DNA from: Xylanimonas protaetiae
GTDB lineage: Bacteria > Actinomycetota > Actinomycetes > Actinomycetales > Cellulomonadaceae
Reading direction: 5' to 3'
NCBI RefSeq assembly: GCF_004135385.1
Contig: NZ_CP035493.1
Span: 1,302,001 to 1,366,000 of the forward strand
Length of the DNA: 64,000 bases
Notes under the pieces: generated by a model
Seen by the model: the letters and a program-made list of their open reading frames with translations, nothing else
Told to the model about the DNA's origin: nothing
Databases searched by the model: none
Shown here: positions 52,633-60,515 of the stretch, in pieces
How positions within the stretch are numbered: position 1 is the stretch's first letter
Layout of the letters: each line of letters opens with the position of its first letter
Translations under genes and position numbers: made by a program

Positions 52633-53165
52633 CGGCGCGGGCCGCGCCGCGGCGGCTCGTTCGGCGGGAACTCCCCGTCGTCGGACCCGTCGTCCATGCT
52701 CGCCAGGAGCTGCTGGACGGTCCGGTGGACGCGGTCGACGCGCGGCACGTCGTGCAGCACCATGCCGCCCTTCTCGCTCGCGTCGGCGATGACGAGGGTG
52801 CCGCACCCCAGGATCCGGTCGAGCAGGCCCTTCTCGATCGACACGGTGTTGATGCGGTACAGCGGGATGTCCCGCCCCTTCTGCGTGACGACTCCAGACC
52901 GCTCCGAGACACGCTGGGTGGAGATCGTGTACGAGTGCGTGCGCCAGTTGAGCCACGGCCAGAGCACGCCCGCGAGCGCGACCACCACCAGCACGCCGAG
53001 CACCACCCAGGTGACGGTGTCGTCGGTCGACGTCAGGAGGGTGACGACCGCGCCCGCGACCAGCGCCAGGAACAGCACGAACGGCCACAGCATGGCCTTC
53101 GCGTGCGTGTGGAGCCGGAGCACGACCTGCTCGTCGTCGATGAGGTTTCGGTCCCGCAGAGCCAT
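52629..53165 (-). CDS. Bacterial PH-domain (bPH2/YdbS-like) membrane protein
   Basis: A 178-residue protein. Two transmembrane helices (FVLFLALVAGAVVTLLTS; VVLGVLVVVALAGVLWPWL) precede a bacterial PH domain (YTISTQRVSERSGVVTQKGR, then PLYRINTVSIEKGLLDRILG and CGTLVIAD). The acidic then basic tail ends PPRRGPRR. Function of the family unclear. Co-transcribed with the SDR gene through a GTGA overlap. Confidence 0.85.
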   Translation of the reverse strand: MALRDRNLIDDEQVVLRLHTHAKAMLWPFVLFLALVAGAVVTLLTSTDDTVTWVVLGVLVVVALAGVLWPWLNWRTHSYTISTQRVSERSGVVTQKGRDIPLYRINTVSIEKGLLDRILGCGTLVIADASEKGGMVLHDVPRVDRVHRTVQQLLASMDDGSDDGEFPPNEPPRRGPRR

Positions 53166-53196
53166 GCCCGCATGCTCCCACGGGAGCGAGTGCCGC

Positions 53197-53835
53197 TCAC
53201 AGGGTGGGCGGCAGGTTCCAGCCCTCGATGGTGCGCAGCGCGTGCCCGTAGCCGAGCAGCGAGATCGCGGCCGTGCCCAGCTCGAGCCGCTCGCCGAGCC
53301 GCGCGTCCACCCCGAGCCACGCCGTCGCGAGCACGCGCAGCAGGTGCCCGTGCGCGACGACGAGCACGGGGCCGCCGTCGCGCAGCGTCTCCTCCACGCG
53401 CGCGACGACGGCGAGCGCGCGCCCGTACACGTCCTCGAGCCGCTCGCCGGGCCGCCCGTCGCCGTGCTCCGGGTCGGGGGGCAGCCAGCGGACGCCGTCG
53501 TCGAAGATGAGGAACTCGCGCCCGAGGACGGCGCTGAGGTCCTTCGCCGTACGCCCGTCCACGGGCCCGTAGTCCCACTCGGCGAGGTTCTCGTCGACGA
53601 CGGCGTCCGGGAACCCGGCGAGCGCGGCCGTGCGGCGGGCGCGCTGGAGGGGCGAGGCGTAGACGGCGGCGAAGTCGTACCCGCCCAGCGCGCGGCCCGC
53701 CTGGCGGGCCTGCTCCTCGCCCGCCGCGGTCAGCGGGATGTCGGTGCGGCCGGTGTGCTGGCCGCTCGCCGACCACTCCGTCTCGCCGTGGCGCAGGAGG
53801 ACGAGCTGCGGGTCCTTCGTGGGCTCGATCGGCAT
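53197..53835 (-). CDS. Histidine-phosphatase (phosphoglycerate-mutase-like) protein
   Basis: A 212-residue enzyme of the histidine phosphatase superfamily: RHG motif with catalytic His (LVLLRHGETEWSASGQHTGR), Arg in YASPLQRARRTA, Glu in LAEWDYGPVDGRT, and the second His in VLVVAHGHLLRVLA. Substrate not predictable (acid phosphatase or cofactor-type). ATG 53835; an upstream GTG is possible. It ends 31 bases before the PH-domain start. Confidence 0.85.
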   Translation of the reverse strand: MPIEPTKDPQLVLLRHGETEWSASGQHTGRTDIPLTAAGEEQARQAGRALGGYDFAAVYASPLQRARRTAALAGFPDAVVDENLAEWDYGPVDGRTAKDLSAVLGREFLIFDDGVRWLPPDPEHGDGRPGERLEDVYGRALAVVARVEETLRDGGPVLVVAHGHLLRVLATAWLGVDARLGERLELGTAAISLLGYGHALRTIEGWNLPPTL

Positions 53836-54006
53836 GCGTCGATCGTCGCTCACCTGCGGGTGAACCGCCGGGTGAGTGAGGCTCCTCACCGTGAGACGGG
53901 GTGGCGCCGAGACGCCGTCTCACGCGAAGATGGGCGACCTACCCCGCGACGTAGCGGGACGCGGCCGGTCCACGAGCCTTCGCCGCGCCCTGAGGAGGAG
54001 CCACGT

Positions 54007-54141
54007 ATGACCGACACCGAGAACCTGTACCGATCGATCGCCAACCCCCGCCGCACCACGCTGGCCGGCCGCACGCACGCCGAGGTCGTCGCGCTGCAGC
54101 AGCCCGCCCCGCTGGGCAGCGAGGACGACGTCGACCGCTGA
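54007..54141 (+). CDS. Small protein (44 aa) with strong expression signals
   Basis: A 44-residue hydrophilic protein (MTDTENLYRSIANPRRTTLA, then GRTHAEVVALQQPA and an acidic end). AGGAGG lies eight to nine bases before ATG 54007, and a hairpin terminator follows 16 bases after the stop. Together these argue that the short frame is a real, independently transcribed gene. No family recognised; no membrane segment. Confidence 0.6.
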   Translation: MTDTENLYRSIANPRRTTLAGRTHAEVVALQQPAPLGSEDDVDR

Positions 54142-54156
54142 GGTCGTCAGCACGCA

Positions 54157-54189
54157 CGCCGGGCCCGACACGGACGTCGGAGCCCGGCG
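54157..54189 (+). terminator. Terminator after the 44-residue gene
   Basis: CGCCGGGC-CCGAC (54157-54169) pairs with GTCGG-A-GCCCGGCG (54176-54189) around ACGGAC with one bulge. Confidence 0.65.
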
Positions 54190-54217
54190 TCGTCGTCTCC
54201 GGGACCTGTTCCATCGT

Positions 54218-54233
54218 TCGAACACATGTTCTA
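54218..54233 (+). promoter_or_regulatory. LexA (SOS) box
   Basis: TCGAACACATGTTCTA matches the actinobacterial/Gram-positive LexA site (GAAC-N4-GTTC) and lies eight bases before the ATG of the SplB-like gene. It predicts DNA-damage induction. The M. tuberculosis homologue Rv2578c is, to my knowledge, also reported in the LexA regulon. Confidence 0.8.
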
Positions 54234-54241
54234 ATGAGTGG

Positions 54242-55900
54242 ATGAGATGGGACGGGCAAGCGATCACGGCCGACGACGGCGCGCTGCCGGGCCTGGACTT
54301 CGCGGGCCTGGCGCAGGCGGGGCTCGTGCGGAGCGTGCGCACGCCCGAGTTCGCGGGCATCACGTTCCACGAGGTCCACGCGAAGTCGGCCCTCTCGCAC
54401 GTCCCGGCGGCGTCGAAGATGCCGTTCCGCTGGACGGTCAACCCGTACCGAGGCTGCAGCCACGCGTGCACCTACTGCCTGAGCCCGGAGACGCTCGTCC
54501 TTCTGGCTGACGGGCGGCAGAAACCCATCCGCGACATCCGGGTCGGCGATCTCGTCGTCGGCACGGAGCCGGACGGCAAGTCCCGGCGTTTCGTCCAGAC
54601 GGAGGTCCATGCGGCATGGTCGACGACGAAGCGTGCCTACCGGGTGACGCTGCGGGACGGGACGGAGATCGTCGCGAGCGGCGACCACCGGTTCCTGACG
54701 GTCCGCGGATGGAAGCACGTGACGGGTGCCACCGCCGAAGACGCCCGGAGGCCCCACCTGACGACAGGCGACGCGCTCATGGGGTTCGGCTTTCTCGCGG
54801 GCGTCACAGGTCCGGCGATCACCCGGAAGCTCGACATCCTTGGTCGGGCCGTGAGGTCGACGTCGGACCTCGGCGTCGTGAGCGTCGAGGATCTCGGCTT
54901 CGACCAGCAGATGGTCGACATCACCACCGGTACCGGCGACTTCGTCGCCAACGGTGTCGTCAGCCACAACTGCTTCGCGCGCCCCACGCACGAGTACCTC
55001 GAGCTCGACGCGGGGAAGGACTTCGACACCCAGGTGGTCGTCAAGGTCAACGTCGACCAGGTGCTGCGCGCCGAGCTCGCCCGGCCGTCATGGACCCGCG
55101 AGCCCGTCGCGCTCGGCACGAACACCGACCCGTACCAGCGAGCCGAGGGCCGGTACCGGCTCATGCCGGGGATCATCGGGGCGCTCGCGGACTCCGGCAC
55201 GCCGTTCTCGATCCTCACCAAGGGCACCCTGCTGCGCCGTGACCTGCCGCTGCTGGTCGAGGCGCAGGAGCGCGTGGCGGTCGGGCTCGGTGTCTCGCTC
55301 GCGATGCTCGACGAGCCCCTGCAACAGTCGGTGGAGCCGGGCACCCCGGCGCCGCGCGCCCGCCTCGACCTGGTCCGTGCCGTGCGCGCGGCGGGCCTGC
55401 CCTGCGGCGTCATGGTCGCCCCGGTGCTGCCGTGGCTCACCGACTCGACCGACCATCTGCGCCGCCTTCTCGACGCGGTCGCCGACGCCGGCGCCACGGG
55501 CGTGACGGTGCTGCCGCTGCACCTCAAGCCCGGCACGCGCGAGTGGTACCTGGCGTGGCTCGAGCGCGAGCACCCGCACCTCGTGGCCGGGTACGGGCGC
55601 GTCTACGCGCGCACGTACGCGCTCAAGGCGTACCGCGAGTGGCTCTGGGAGCGGGTCCGGCCGCTGCTGGAGGAGCGCGGGTTCGGCTCGTCCGGGCACC
55701 GCTCGAGGTCGGGCGCGACGGGCCGGTACGAGGACGACCTGCGAGCCCGCGAAGGCGCCTACCCCGCCGGCAGCCTTGCGTCGGCCCACCGCTCCGCGAC
55801 AGCCGGCAGCCTCGCGACCGGTGGGGCGCTCGCAGGCCTGCCTGCGGACGGCAGCGGCCTCGCGCTCGCGAGCGCCGACGTCGAGCAGGTGCTCTTCTGA
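54242..55900 (+). CDS. Intein-containing Rv2578c/SplB-like radical SAM protein
   Basis: A 552-residue precursor. The host protein carries the radical SAM cluster motif CSHACTYC. The third Cys of that motif is residue 79 of the precursor, which is also the first residue of an intein ending VVSHN (243). The next residue, Cys 244, takes its place after splicing (CSHACTYCFARP). The mature protein would be 387 residues. C-extein features are LGTNTDPYQRAEGRYRLMPG and VMVAPVLPWLTDSTDHLRR, as in SplB-like DNA-lesion or unknown-substrate radical SAM enzymes. ATG 54242 directly follows a LexA box, supporting a DNA-damage role. Confidence 0.9.
   Translation: MRWDGQAITADDGALPGLDFAGLAQAGLVRSVRTPEFAGITFHEVHAKSALSHVPAASKMPFRWTVNPYRGCSHACTYCLSPETLVLLADGRQKPIRDIRVGDLVVGTEPDGKSRRFVQTEVHAAWSTTKRAYRVTLRDGTEIVASGDHRFLTVRGWKHVTGATAEDARRPHLTTGDALMGFGFLAGVTGPAITRKLDILGRAVRSTSDLGVVSVEDLGFDQQMVDITTGTGDFVANGVVSHNCFARPTHEYLELDAGKDFDTQVVVKVNVDQVLRAELARPSWTREPVALGTNTDPYQRAEGRYRLMPGIIGALADSGTPFSILTKGTLLRRDLPLLVEAQERVAVGLGVSLAMLDEPLQQSVEPGTPAPRARLDLVRAVRAAGLPCGVMVAPVLPWLTDSTDHLRRLLDAVADAGATGVTVLPLHLKPGTREWYLAWLEREHPHLVAGYGRVYARTYALKAYREWLWERVRPLLEERGFGSSGHRSRSGATGRYEDDLRAREGAYPAGSLASAHRSATAGSLATGGALAGLPADGSGLALASADVEQVLF
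54476..54970 (+). other. Mini-intein (165 aa) inside the radical SAM protein
   Basis: Block A is CLSPETLVLLADGRQKPIRD with VGDLVVGTEPDG. Block B is GTEIVASGDHRFLTVRGWK (His present, the usual Thr replaced by Ser two before). Blocks F/G are VEDLGFDQQMVDITTGTGDF and ANGVVSHN followed by Cys +1. There is no LAGLIDADG or HNH endonuclease, so it cannot home by itself. It interrupts the FeS-cluster motif, so no active enzyme can form before splicing. Confidence 0.9.
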
Positions 55901-55956
55901 CCGGTCGTCAGTGCCGCTGGAGGTCCGCCGGACCTCCAAGCGTGGCCCCGGCAACG

Positions 55957-56616
55957 TCAGCCCTCGTAGCGTCCGACAAGGCGGACGAGCAGGCGCATGT
56001 GGAGCCCGGCCTCTGCAGGGTTGACACGCTCGACGATCAGGTCGTGTTCACGCTTGATGATCTCGTGCACGTACTCGAGCAGCGGCGTGGGGACGTACCC
56101 GAGGCGCCCTCCGTCCTGAGTCACGAGCAGTGCACGGTCGTCGACGGGGTTCTCGGGCTCGAACCGCAGTGACAGGCGATCTCCTGGCGCGAGGAGGTCG
56201 ATGGCTCCGCGTTCTCCGGGCGTGAGGTGACGAACACCGTGCACGAGGAACGGCAGGCTCACGTCGCCACGCTGGGGCAACGGGGTGAGCTCGTACGTGT
56301 CGCCAGTTCGACCGCCACCGGAGACCGCGAGGACCTCGAACGGGCCGGCTTCGCGAGGTAGCCCAAGATGCTCAAGGGTCTCGAAGCGCTCAGGCCTGTG
56401 GGGATCGATCACCCGCTCCGCGAAGATCGGGAAGAGCGTCTGGCTCTGGTGGGTCTTCCCCATCGGAAGCCCCGGGAGCGGGCGCTTCGCGGTGGGGTCG
56501 TACGAGAACGTGTACGTCCCGCCGTCGAACGTCAACGTCCCCACGCGCGCGAACCGTCGCGTGGCCGGATCCTGGCGCGTTACGAGGAGCTGGTCAGTCT
56601 TCAGCAGTGTCGCCAT
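55957..56616 (-). CDS. HipA_N-like plus HIRAN-domain protein, coupled to a HipA-like kinase
   Basis: A 219-residue protein. The N-terminal ~100 residues look like HipA N-subdomain 1 (ARVGTLTFDGGTYTFSYDPT, then TLFPIFAERVIDPHRPERFE). The C-terminal ~90 residues are a HIRAN domain (PFLVHGVRHLTPGERGAIDL, then LSLRFEPENPVDDRALLVTQ and GRLGYVPTPLL). HIRAN domains recognise damaged or 3'-ended DNA. ATG 56616 lies inside the end of the kinase gene (23-base overlap), so both proteins are made together. It may serve as the regulatory subunit of the kinase. Confidence 0.7.
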   Translation of the reverse strand: MATLLKTDQLLVTRQDPATRRFARVGTLTFDGGTYTFSYDPTAKRPLPGLPMGKTHQSQTLFPIFAERVIDPHRPERFETLEHLGLPREAGPFEVLAVSGGGRTGDTYELTPLPQRGDVSLPFLVHGVRHLTPGERGAIDLLAPGDRLSLRFEPENPVDDRALLVTQDGGRLGYVPTPLLEYVHEIIKREHDLIVERVNPAEAGLHMRLLVRLVGRYEG

Positions 56617-57541
56617 CGCACAACCTCCTCCGGTTCTCAAGCACGACTCGCCTCATGAACGTAGACGCATCCACTGACAATCGTTCGCCTGGCGCTTCAA
56701 GTGTCGCTCTGATGCGCACCTCGTCCAGTGTGGCGACACCGTCCAACCAGCCGTATGCACCGGATCTGTGGACGGCGTCGAGCGCAAGATCTACCAGCAA
56801 CTGCCGTGCGGGGGTGAACGGATTCGCCCTGCCGCGGCGAGCGAAGGCAATAGGGTCACGAACCGCGCGATTGGATGCCGTGAGTCCGGCGCCGAGCGCT
56901 GTGCCGTGATCGTACGTCGGCGCGAGGTGCCGAGCACCTTCGCCCGACTCCAGGAGCGCCCAGTTGCCCGGATGGCGATCGCTGTTACCGACGAGGGCGT
57001 CGAGGACGAGATAACCAGCGAAAACGCCGAACGCCGTGTACCCGCCGACGCCGGGCGGAGGTGCCACGTCCGCAAGAACGGTGCGCACGGACTCGAGCGT
57101 GTAGCCCCGATCGAGTCGCATCCGGCCAGCCGCTCCGTCCTCGGCCCCGCGCTCAGGCAGTCGAACGTAGCCGTCGACCTCCGGCAGGTACGTCCGTCCG
57201 GTGTTCAGGCTGTAACCCTCCGGAGCGACGTTCCTGGAGATCAGGCCAAGTTCACCGTCGCAGACCGCGTATCGACACTCCGCCGCCGGGATGCCGAGCG
57301 TCATGGCGAGCAGCGAGACCACAACTTCTGCGCAGTCCGTCAGCGCGTACTCGGAACCGTCACCTGTGGGTTGCCGAGACTTCCACAGCCAGTGCTCGTG
57401 TCGCGGCGAGTCGGCATCAGGAGCGACCCAGCGCTTGTTCGGGTCTCGTCCTCCGGGCTCGTCGCGGATGACAGCCCAGGCCGAGACGTCAGTCTCCGCC
57501 GCGGGGCGCCTGCCCTGGCTGGTCTCGCCGGCTGCAACCAC
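56594..57541 (-). CDS. HipA-like Ser/Thr kinase (core only)
   Basis: A 315-residue protein with the HipA/CtkA-type kinase core. The Lys region is HEHWLWKSRQPTGDG, the catalytic loop ALVGNSDRHPGNWALLESGE (NSDRHxxN), and the metal-binding LAPTYDHGTALGAGL. It lacks the N-subdomain that E. coli HipA has; a similar domain is found in the overlapping downstream gene. GTG 57541 is the best start. HipA kinases phosphorylate a tRNA synthetase and cause growth arrest. No HipB-like HTH gene is adjacent, which is unusual. Confidence 0.75.
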   Translation of the reverse strand: MVAAGETSQGRRPAAETDVSAWAVIRDEPGGRDPNKRWVAPDADSPRHEHWLWKSRQPTGDGSEYALTDCAEVVVSLLAMTLGIPAAECRYAVCDGELGLISRNVAPEGYSLNTGRTYLPEVDGYVRLPERGAEDGAAGRMRLDRGYTLESVRTVLADVAPPPGVGGYTAFGVFAGYLVLDALVGNSDRHPGNWALLESGEGARHLAPTYDHGTALGAGLTASNRAVRDPIAFARRGRANPFTPARQLLVDLALDAVHRSGAYGWLDGVATLDEVRIRATLEAPGERLSVDASTFMRRVVLENRRRLCDGDTAED

Positions 57542-57609
57542 ACGCCCGAGGATACGGCCGCGCCTCGACCTCGCAGCGGAGCTGGTGCCTCCCCGGTGAC
57601 CGGCCGCCG

Positions 57610-58545
57610 TCAGTACCGTCGGTGGTCCACCAGGCGGGTCCGCGGCCCCCGCCGTGGCGCGCTCGCGTGCCCGCGCGTCGTGATGAGCCGCACCACCCGG
57701 TGCCGGTGCGGCGCGTACGGGGCGAGGAGGGCCAGCATCCCGGCGTCGTCGGTGCGTTCGCCGGCGAGCGTCCAGCCCACCGCGCCCGGCAGGTTGAAGT
57801 CGCCGACGGAGACGGCGTCGGCGTCGCCGAAGGCCCGCTGCGCCACCTCGGCCGACGTCCACACGCCGACGCCGCGGACCGCCTCCAGGCGCGCCCGCGC
57901 GGCGGGCCCTGCCAGGAGCGCCGCCTCCTCGAGCCGGCCGGCCAGGCGGGCGCACGCGACCGCCGTCCGGGCCCGCCCGGCGTCGATGCCGGCGCGGTGC
58001 CAGTCCCAGCTCGGGATCGCGGCCCACTGCTGCGGCGTGGGCACCACGCGCATCCCGTCGGGCGCGGGCCCCGGAGCGGGCGAGCCGTACCGGGTCAGCA
58101 GCCAGCGCCAGGCCCGGTGCGCCGTCACCGACTGCACACGCTGCTCGAAGATCGCGGGGACGAGCGACTCCAGCACCCTCCCGGTGCGCGGCATGCGCAT
58201 CCCTGCCGCGCGCAGGGCGGCGTCGCGGAGCACGGCGGGGTAGGTGAAGCCGGCGGCGTCGTCGTCCTCGCCGAGCAGCGCGGCGACGCCGTCGGCGGCC
58301 TCGCGGGCCCCCTCGCCCCACAGGTCGACGACGGCGGATCGCGGGCCCGCCTGCACGATCCGCTGCGTGACAGGCCCCGTGGCCAGCAGGGAGGTGCGCC
58401 ACAGGACGCCGTCGGGCGTGCGGCGCACCGCGGGGTCGAACGGGCCGTGCCCGAGCTGTCCGAGCGTCAGCGCGACGTCGAGCGGGCGCGCCGACTCGTG
58501 ACGCACCGTCAGCGGTGCGTCGAACCGGCCTGCCGTCCGCTGCAC
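57610..58545 (-). CDS. AlkA-like DNA glycosylase (HhH-GPD superfamily)
   Basis: A 311-residue base-excision enzyme. The helix-hairpin-helix is LEAVRGVGVWTSAEVAQRAF and the catalytic Asp is in GDADAVSVGDFNLPGAVGW. The N-terminal domain (ARPLDVALTLGQLGHGPFDP) and LVPAIFEQRVQSVTAHRAWR fit 3-methyladenine/8-oxoguanine glycosylases. GTG 58545 lies eight bases after the rnhA stop, so the two are one transcript. The actual lesion specificity is unknown. Confidence 0.85.
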   Translation of the reverse strand: MQRTAGRFDAPLTVRHESARPLDVALTLGQLGHGPFDPAVRRTPDGVLWRTSLLATGPVTQRIVQAGPRSAVVDLWGEGAREAADGVAALLGEDDDAAGFTYPAVLRDAALRAAGMRMPRTGRVLESLVPAIFEQRVQSVTAHRAWRWLLTRYGSPAPGPAPDGMRVVPTPQQWAAIPSWDWHRAGIDAGRARTAVACARLAGRLEEAALLAGPAARARLEAVRGVGVWTSAEVAQRAFGDADAVSVGDFNLPGAVGWTLAGERTDDAGMLALLAPYAPHRHRVVRLITTRGHASAPRRGPRTRLVDHRRY

Positions 58546-58552
58546 GGGCGGC

Positions 58553-59137
58553 TCAGTCGAAGAGCGTGCCGAGCTCCCACTGCGGCTCGGCCGCGGGGCG
58601 CTCCGTCGCCGGGCGTGCCCCGACGACCGCCGGCCGGCGGGCGGGCTCGGCCGCCGCCAGCTCCTCGGCGTCGGTGAGGAGCACCGACCCGACGTGGCCA
58701 CGCCCGGCCGCCCAGTCCGCGGCGGCGAGGCCGGCGAGCTCGTCGGCGCGCTCGTTGAACGGGTTGCCCACGTGGCCGCGCACCCAGCGGAACCGCACGG
58801 GACCGCCGCGGCCCGCGATGGCGGCGTCGATCGCCTGCACGAGCTCGAGGTTCTTCACGGGGCTGCCGGACGCCGTCCGCCACCCCTTGCGCTTCCAGCC
58901 CTCCAGCCACTCCGAGGAGCAGCGGATGGCGTACTGCGAGTCCGACTCGATGAGCAGCGGCTCGTCGCCGGGGTGCGCCTCGACCGCCCGCAGCACCGCG
59001 GTGAGCTCGGCGACCTGGTTGGTGCCGCTGGCGGCGCCGCCCGAGTCGAAGCGGCCGCCCTCGTGGTCGATCCACGCCCAGCCGATCGCACCCCCGGGGT
59101 TGCGGAGGCACGAACCGTCGGTGCTCACGATGATCAC
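58553..59137 (-). CDS. rnhA: Ribonuclease HI with C-terminal extension
   Basis: A 194-residue protein. The RNase HI core covers residues ~1-150 with catalytic acids in IIVSTDGSCLRNPGGAIGWA (Asp 7), NQVAELTAVLRAVEA, LIESDSQYAIRCSSEW and GNPFNERADELAGLAA. It cuts RNA in RNA-DNA hybrids. About 45 extra residues of disordered Ala/Pro type end the protein. GTG 59137. First gene of an operon with the glycosylase. Confidence 0.9.
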   Translation of the reverse strand: MIIVSTDGSCLRNPGGAIGWAWIDHEGGRFDSGGAASGTNQVAELTAVLRAVEAHPGDEPLLIESDSQYAIRCSSEWLEGWKRKGWRTASGSPVKNLELVQAIDAAIAGRGGPVRFRWVRGHVGNPFNERADELAGLAAADWAAGRGHVGSVLLTDAEELAAAEPARRPAVVGARPATERPAAEPQWELGTLFD

Positions 59138-59275
59138 GACCGCGATTCTGCCCCGGCCCACCGACACCGTCGAGCCCCGGGCGCACCCCGCGCGGCCCGG
59201 GGGCGGTCGACCGCCCGGTGAGCGGTTGGGGGCAGGCGAAACCTCCGGCGCCCGGCGGCCCGGAGAATCCTGGTC

Positions 59276-60442
59276 ATGACCACCCCCACGCCCGCCGAGC
59301 GATCGGCCGGGCAGCACCCTGCCCGCCCCCGCACGCCCGCGGACATCCGCCGCTGGCGCCGCTACCTCGCCGACGAGCGCGCGGAGGCCGCCGTCTACCG
59401 CGACCTCGCGGGCCGTCGCACGGGCGAGGAGCGCGACATCCTGCTCGCGCTCGCGGCCGCGGAGGGCCGCCACGAGCAGCACTGGCTCGACCTGCTGGGC
59501 GACGACGTCGGCCGCCCGCTGCCCGGCGACCTGCGCACGCGCCTGCTGGGCTGGCTCGCCCGCCGGTTCGGCGGCGTCTTCGTCCTCGCGCTCGCCCAGC
59601 GGGCCGAGGCGCGCTCGGAGTACGCCGAGGAGGCCGACGCGACGGCCGCGATGGCCGCGGACGAGCAGATCCACGAGGAGGTCGTGCGCGGCCTCGCGAC
59701 GCGCGGCCGCAACCGCCTGTCGGGCACGTTCCGCGCCGCGGTGTTCGGCGCGAACGACGGCCTCGTCTCCAACCTCGCGCTCGTCCTCGGCATCGGCGCG
59801 TCGGGCGCCTCGCAGCAGACCGTGCTGCTCACGGGCCTCGCGGGCCTGCTCGCGGGCGCGCTGTCCATGGGCGCGGGCGAGTTCATCTCGATCCGCTCGC
59901 AGCGCGAGCTCCTGGAGGCGTCCACGCCCGCGCCGTCGGCGGCGCGCGCCCTGCCGCACCTCGACGTCGACGCCAACGAGCTCGCGCTCGTCTACCGGGC
60001 CCGTGGCATGGCCGTCGACGACGCCCAGGCGCACGCCGACACCGTGCTCGCCCGCCTCGCGGCGGCGGGGACGACGTCGGGCGCGACGGAGGCCGACCTC
60101 CACGCGAGCCATGCGGCCGAGGAGGCGGCCGGCGTCGCGGGCGAGGACGACGACCTCGAGACGCACGGCACCGCGTGGGGCGCGGCCATCTCCAGCTTCT
60201 GCTTCTTTGCCTCGGGCGCCGTCATCCCGGTCGTCCCGTACCTGTTCGGGCTCCACGGGACGACGGCGGTCGTCGTCGCGTCCGCCCTCGTCGGCGTCGC
60301 GCTGCTCGCGACGGGTGCGGTCACGGGCCTGCTCTCGGGCACGTCGCCGCTGTCCCGGGCCGTGCGCCAGCTCGCGATCGGCTTCGGCGCGGCGGCGGTC
60401 ACGTACGTGCTCGGCCTCGCCTTCGGCACCACGGTGTCCTGA
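59276..60442 (+). CDS. Ferritin-like/VIT1 fusion: iron (manganese) transporter
   Basis: A 388-residue protein. The N-terminal ~145 residues are a rubrerythrin-like four-helix domain with diiron-type Glu/His (RYLADERAEAAVYRDLAGRR; ALAAAEGRHEQHWLDLLG; RAEARSEYAEEADATAAMAA; ADEQIHEEVVRG). The rest is a VIT1/CCC1 membrane transporter (RAAVFGANDGLVSNLALVLG; LSMGAGEFISIRSQRELLEA). The architecture is that of MbfA-type iron exporters. ATG 59276. Ends at a perfect-looking bidirectional terminator shared with gntP. Confidence 0.85.
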   Translation: MTTPTPAERSAGQHPARPRTPADIRRWRRYLADERAEAAVYRDLAGRRTGEERDILLALAAAEGRHEQHWLDLLGDDVGRPLPGDLRTRLLGWLARRFGGVFVLALAQRAEARSEYAEEADATAAMAADEQIHEEVVRGLATRGRNRLSGTFRAAVFGANDGLVSNLALVLGIGASGASQQTVLLTGLAGLLAGALSMGAGEFISIRSQRELLEASTPAPSAARALPHLDVDANELALVYRARGMAVDDAQAHADTVLARLAAAGTTSGATEADLHASHAAEEAAGVAGEDDDLETHGTAWGAAISSFCFFASGAVIPVVPYLFGLHGTTAVVVASALVGVALLATGAVTGLLSGTSPLSRAVRQLAIGFGAAAVTYVLGLAFGTTVS

Positions 60443-60458
60443 CCGGGAGGTCCGGACG

Positions 60459-60500
60459 CGACGATGCCCGCCCCGGCTCAGGCCGGGACGGGCATCGTCG
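60459..60500. terminator. Bidirectional terminator between the VIT1-like and gntP genes
   Basis: Two 19-base arms (60459-60477 and 60482-60500) pair with one mismatch around TCAG, midway between convergent stops. Confidence 0.85.
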
Positions 60501-60515
60501 TCTGGTGCGGCGGGC

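Noticed and set aside
49912-54141. 1409-codon plus-strand open frame spanning vapBC, aquaporin and SDR
   Set aside because: Shadow of several minus-strand genes; only its last 44 codons, with their own RBS, look real.
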